This document shows, one piece after another, positions 4,431 to 7,061 of a stretch of DNA of 7,061 nt. The stretch spans positions 1-7,061 of the forward strand of contig CAKUMG010000287.1 in assembly GCA_934667465.1 (NCBI GenBank), read 5' to 3'. The translations under genes were made by a program, and so were the position numbers. Position 1 is the first letter of the stretch; each line of letters begins with the position of its first letter. The notes under the pieces are model-generated. The model was given only the letters and a program-made list of their open reading frames with translations. It was not told the origin of the DNA and did no database searches. Source of the DNA: an uncultured Actinoplanes sp. (lineage in GTDB: Bacteria; Actinomycetota; Actinomycetes; Mycobacteriales; Micromonosporaceae).

Positions 4431-6074
4431 TCAGTGCATCGGGAGACCGGCCGTGGCCTCCTGCTCCCGGCGCTCGTCACCGCTCATCGTGTGCAGCGGC
4501 TTCTCCTTGATGAAGATCACCGCGACGAACGCCAGCGCGGCGATCGGGGCGGCGATCAGGAACAGCTCCGAGGTCGCCGTGGCGTAGATGTCGGCGACGA
4601 TCTGGCGCACCGGCTCCGGCAGCGTCGTGACGTCCGGAACCTGGTGGGTGCCGCCGCCGGCGGACTCCGCACCCGGGATCTTCTCCGCGAACAGCGACGT
4701 GACCTTGGCGGCCAGCACCGCGCCCAGCGCGCTCACGCCGATCGTGCCGCCCATGCTGCGGAAGAACGTCAGCGTCGAGGTGGCCGCGCCGAGCTCGGCG
4801 GCGGGCACGTCGTTCTGGGCGGCGAGGACCAGGTTCTGCATGAGCATGCCGACGCCGACGCCGAGGATGATCATCCAGAGCGACAGGACGACCCGGTTGG
4901 TGTTCGCGTCGATCGTGCTCAGCAGCAGCATGCCGACGGTCATCAGGATCGCGCCGACGACCAGGTAGATCTTCCACTTGCCGGTCTTGGTGATGAGCGC
5001 GCCCGCCACCGTGGAGGAGACCAGCAGGCCGAGCACCATCGGCAGGCTCATCAGGCCGGCGACGGTCGGCGACATGCCGAGGGCGATCTGGAAGTACTGG
5101 CTGAGGAAGACCGTGCCACCGAACATGGCCACACCGACCAGCGTGCTGGCGATGATGGTCAGCGTGACGGTGCGGTTGCGGAAGATGCCCAGCGGGATGA
5201 TCGGCTCGGGCGCGCGGGACTCCACCCACACGGCCAGGGCGAGCAGGACGACGCCACCGATCACGAACGCGGCGGTCTGCCAGGAGGCCCAGTCGAACTG
5301 GTTGCCCGCCAGGGTCGACCAGATCAGCAGCACGCTAACGCCGGACGTGATGAGCAGCGCGCCCAGCCAGTCGATGGTCACACGCTTGCGGACCTGCGGC
5401 AGCCGCAGCGTGCGCTGGAGCATGAGGATCGCCGCGACGGAGAACGGCACGCCGATGAAGAAGCACCAGCGCCAGCCCAGCCAGGAGGTGTCTACGATGA
5501 CGCCGCCGATCAGCGGCCCGGCGACGGTCGCGACGCCGAAGACCGCGCCGAAGATGCCGGCGTAGCGGCCCATCTCCCGCGGCGGGATCATCGCGGCCAT
5601 CACGATGGTGGCGAGCGCCGTCATGCCGCCCGCGCCGATGCCCTGGATGACCCGGCTGACGATCAGGACCTCGACGTTGGGCGCGAAGCCGGCGATCAGC
5701 GAGCCGACCACGAACAGGCCGAGCGAGAGCTGGATCAGCAGTTTCTTGCTGTAGAGGTCGGCCATCTTGCCCCACAGCGGCACGGTCGCCGTCATGGCCA
5801 GCAGCTCGGCGGTGACGATCCAGGTGTAGACCGACTGCGAGCCGTTGAGGTCGGCGATGATCCGGGGCAGGGCGTTGGAGACGATCGTGCCGGCCAGGAT
5901 GCTGACGAACATGCCGAGCATCAGGCCGGACAGGGCCTGCAGAACCTGGCCGCGGCTCATCCGGCCGGAGACCGCGGCGGTCGCGTCCTTGGTGACGGTG
6001 CCGCCCGCCGCCGCGGCGTCCTCCGCGACCGTCGCGTGCGCGGGGGTGGCGCCCGGTGAAATGTCGGAACTCAT
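4431..6074 (-). CDS. MFS transporter, DHA2 family (EmrB/QacA type), 14 TM segments
   Basis: A 547-residue inner-membrane exporter, expected to move hydrophobic or toxic compounds out by proton antiport; substrate unknown. After a 40-residue Ala-rich cytoplasmic N-terminus I count 14 hydrophobic segments, at about 45-67, 84-101, 112-131, 135-162, 170-195, 202-220, 236-255, 267-285, 303-330, 337-361, 369-388, 396-420, 437-459 and 499-522. Family motifs: WGKMADLYSKK (101-111) is motif A after TM2; GPLIGG (186-191) with LGWRWCFFIGVP (199-210) is the TM5/TM6 antiporter region. TM1 has ILAGTIVSNALPRI where DHA2 proteins often have LDxTIVNVALP, so the usual Asp is absent. A hydrophilic loop at 464-495 precedes TM14. 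Start ATG 6074 has GAGGAA 4 nt upstream. It follows the TetR gene on the same strand after about 170 bp and is probably controlled by it. Confidence 0.93.
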   Translation of the reverse strand: MSSDISPGATPAHATVAEDAAAAGGTVTKDATAAVSGRMSRGQVLQALSGLMLGMFVSILAGTIVSNALPRIIADLNGSQSVYTWIVTAELLAMTATVPLWGKMADLYSKKLLIQLSLGLFVVGSLIAGFAPNVEVLIVSRVIQGIGAGGMTALATIVMAAMIPPREMGRYAGIFGAVFGVATVAGPLIGGVIVDTSWLGWRWCFFIGVPFSVAAILMLQRTLRLPQVRKRVTIDWLGALLITSGVSVLLIWSTLAGNQFDWASWQTAAFVIGGVVLLALAVWVESRAPEPIIPLGIFRNRTVTLTIIASTLVGVAMFGGTVFLSQYFQIALGMSPTVAGLMSLPMVLGLLVSSTVAGALITKTGKWKIYLVVGAILMTVGMLLLSTIDANTNRVVLSLWMIILGVGVGMLMQNLVLAAQNDVPAAELGAATSTLTFFRSMGGTIGVSALGAVLAAKVTSLFAEKIPGAESAGGGTHQVPDVTTLPEPVRQIVADIYATATSELFLIAAPIAALAFVAVIFIKEKPLHTMSGDERREQEATAGLPMH

Positions 6075-6147
6075 CTGATTCCTCGGTGGTAGGGGTGGGT
6101 GGTTCGGGGTGTCCCTGGCGGTGCAGGGTGGGTGGTGCGGTGAGGGT
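6075..6147. other. G-rich leader stretch before the MFS gene
   Basis: Apart from the MFS ribosome site (GAGGAA on the minus strand), this stretch holds two copies of GGGTGGGTGGT (6093-6103 and 6126-6136) within plus-strand G-runs. The MFS/TetR transcript is correspondingly C-rich here. No promoter of its own is evident for the MFS gene. A two-layer G-quadruplex on the template strand is conceivable but weakly supported. Confidence 0.35.
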
Positions 6148-6270
6148 GGTCAGTCGGGCGCGGGTTCGGTCAACCAGGCGCGAGGATGGACAGTCGGGCG
6201 CAGGGCCGGTCAGCCGGGCGCGGGTCGGCCAGGCACAGGCCGGTCAGCCGGGCGCGGGGTCGGTCAGGCC
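6148..6270. repeat. Tandem repeats of about 20 bp reaching into the 3' end of the TetR gene
   Basis: Units start at 6148, 6168, 6188 and 6208 (20, 20, 20 and 19 bp), then a shortened 15-bp unit at 6227-6241, a full 20-bp unit at 6242-6261 and a partial one at 6262-6270. The plus-strand core is close to GGTCAGCCGGGCGCGGGTC. The units from 6244 onward are the coding end of the TetR gene (TDPAPG and stop, minus strand), so downstream copies look like imperfect copies of that gene end. The array fills most of the TetR-MFS gap. Confidence 0.75.
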
Positions 6271-6858
6271 GGCCGCCAGCAGGTCGAAGGCCTCGACGAC
6301 CAGGGCGGGCAGGCGCAGGGCACCACCCGACGCGGCCCACCGCATGACGGAGGTCCGCAGCGCGGCGCCGGACACGGCGGCCACCAGCTGGGGATAGGCC
6401 GACGAGGCGGGCACGCCCAGCCGCCCGGCGATGACGTTGACCAGCTCCTGCTCGGCCGACGCCGACTGCTTGATGAGGGCGGCCAGCAGCGCGGGGTTGG
6501 CGTCCATTACGCGGAACCGCATCAGCCAGAGGTCGCGCTCGCCCTCGACCGCCTCGAGGTCGGGCGCCATCGCGATGACCAGCGCGCTCAGCGTGGGCAC
6601 CGCGGACGGCACCGCGAGGAACCGCTCGCGCATCGCCTGCTGGGCCCCGAACTCGTCGCCGAGCAGGGCCTCGTCCTTGCTGGTGAAGTAGTTGAAGAAC
6701 GTGCGCGGCGACACGTCGGCCGCCTCGGCGATCTCCTCGACGGTCACGTGCTCGAGGCCGCGCTCGTCGACCAGACGCAGGGCGGCCTGCATCAACGCCT
6801 GGCGCGTCTGCTGCTTCTTGCGGTCACGACGGCCGGGCGGCGCGGTCTGCTGGGGCAC
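6244..6858 (-). CDS. TetR-family transcriptional repressor, probable regulator of the MFS efflux gene
   Basis: A 204-residue repressor, usual TetR length. The basic N-terminus RRDRKKQQTRQALMQAALRL leads into the TetR_N helix-turn-helix: TVEEIAEAADVSPRTFFNYF (about 39-58), then the conserved FTSKDEALL. The remaining residues form the helical ligand-binding and dimerisation domain, which varies between families, so the inducer is unknown; it is likely a compound exported by the neighbouring transporter. The start is GTG 6858. There is no good ribosome site: GGTGGA is only 3 nt away. TACGGT ends 6 nt upstream, suggesting a leaderless mRNA. A TTTGCA-N5-TGCAAA palindrome lies 20 nt upstream, fitting autorepression. 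The downstream MFS gene is on the same strand about 170 bp away. The last codons and the stop are part of a tandem repeat array, so the C-terminal TDPAPG may be a repeat-derived end. Confidence 0.92.
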   Translation of the reverse strand: MPQQTAPPGRRDRKKQQTRQALMQAALRLVDERGLEHVTVEEIAEAADVSPRTFFNYFTSKDEALLGDEFGAQQAMRERFLAVPSAVPTLSALVIAMAPDLEAVEGERDLWLMRFRVMDANPALLAALIKQSASAEQELVNVIAGRLGVPASSAYPQLVAAVSGAALRTSVMRWAASGGALRLPALVVEAFDLLAAGLTDPAPG

Positions 6859-6894
6859 GGGTCCACCGTACGATCGAATTTGCAGTCAATGCAA
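6858..6894 (-). promoter_or_regulatory. Candidate leaderless promoter of the TetR/MFS operon
   Basis: On the minus strand TTGCAT (6894-6889) and TACGGT (6870-6865) are 18 nt apart. TACGGT fits the actinobacterial TANNNT -10, and transcription 7 nt on would begin at 6858, the first base of the GTG codon. The -35 is weak, as is common when a repressor site overlaps it. Confidence 0.45.
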
Positions 6895-6895
6895 A
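6879..6895 (-). promoter_or_regulatory. Probable TetR operator
   Basis: TTTGCAGTCAATGCAAA is a perfect 6-5-6 inverted repeat in an AT-rich patch, 20 nt upstream of the tetR GTG. Its size and symmetry are typical of TetR-family operators. It covers the candidate -35 (TTGCAT, minus strand), so binding would repress tetR and the MFS gene behind it. Confidence 0.7.
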
Positions 6896-6991
6896 CTTTT
6901 AGCGAGTGCATGATTGTGTCGCGGGCAACACCGCCCCACCTGCGTCGGCGGGCGCACCGGTACGACCGGGGCACGGCCGGTTCTCCGGGCT

Positions 6992-7028
6992 CCTCGCACG
7001 TTCATCCGCGCGGGTGAACGTGCCGAGG
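6992..7028. terminator. Strong hairpin insulating the operon from its right-hand neighbour
   Basis: GCACGTTCA (6996-7004) pairs perfectly with TGAACGTGC (7015-7023). The stem extends inward by TCC/GGG around loop GCGC, and outward by CCTC/GAGG past one bulged C, giving about 16 pairs. No gene in the window ends nearby, so it probably ends a minus-strand gene beyond the right edge; a TAA on that strand at 7053-7051 could be its stop. There is no T-tract. Confidence 0.6.
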
Positions 7029-7061
7029 CCCTCGCCCGCCCGGCGGTGACTTACGGTGGAC

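Noticed and set aside
4434..6059. Long open frame on the plus strand opposite the MFS gene
   Set aside because: Its product is a His/Asp/Arg/Gln-rich string with no domain, which is the expected antisense shadow of a GC-rich membrane protein gene.
6092..6136. Riboswitch or attenuator in front of the MFS gene
   Set aside because: Only G-rich runs on the non-transcript strand are visible; no conserved riboswitch elements or competing stems could be recognised.
6109..7017. Plus-strand open frame opposite the TetR gene
   Set aside because: It has low-complexity Gly/Arg/Gln composition and runs antisense to a clearly recognisable TetR protein.

Overview
The window looks like a chromosomal segment from a very GC-rich actinobacterium. 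Codon third positions are almost all G or C, GTG starts occur, and every recognisable protein has actinobacterial family features. The molybdenum enzyme resembles those I remember from Pseudonocardia and relatives, but the genus is an inference. There are seven supported protein genes, none from a mobile element. I see no rRNA, tRNA or CRISPR array.

Layout. (1) 1-1145, plus strand: the 3' part of a membrane-anchored, sulfite-oxidase-type molybdopterin oxidoreductase; the reading frame is open to the left edge. (2) 1146-1354: a convergent gap with four degenerate 21-bp tandem repeats and a long hairpin. (3) 1355-1645, minus: a small, very acidic protein of unknown function. (4) 1646-1968: a divergent control region with candidate promoters both ways, each with a palindrome on it. 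(5) 1969-2307, plus: a 112-residue protein of unknown function, preceded by a possible 22-codon leader ORF that overlaps its start as ATGA. (6) 2308-2562: a gap with loose repeats, a hairpin and a duplicate of the next gene's 3' end. (7) 2563-3552, minus: an AraC-family regulator with a promoter and an overlapping palindrome. (8) 3840-4196, plus: a STAS-domain anti-sigma-factor antagonist. (9) 4197-4430: a convergent gap packed with six small hairpins. (10) 6858 down to 4431, minus: a TetR-family repressor followed by a 14-TM DHA2-type MFS exporter. (11) 6896-7061: a strong hairpin at the right edge.

How the genes work together. The clearest functional unit is the TetR/MFS pair. It probably forms an autoregulated drug or toxic-compound efflux operon, with a TTTGCA-N5-TGCAAA operator on the promoter of an apparently leaderless tetR. 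The STAS protein points to a partner-switching pathway that releases an alternative sigma factor, but its kinase and sigma factor are not here. The other genes appear to be independent units.

No new multi-gene system is evident. The most notable unexplained pattern is that 3' flanks carry short, degenerate tandem repeats of about 20-36 bp. Two of these arrays run through the stop codon, of the AraC gene and of the TetR gene.
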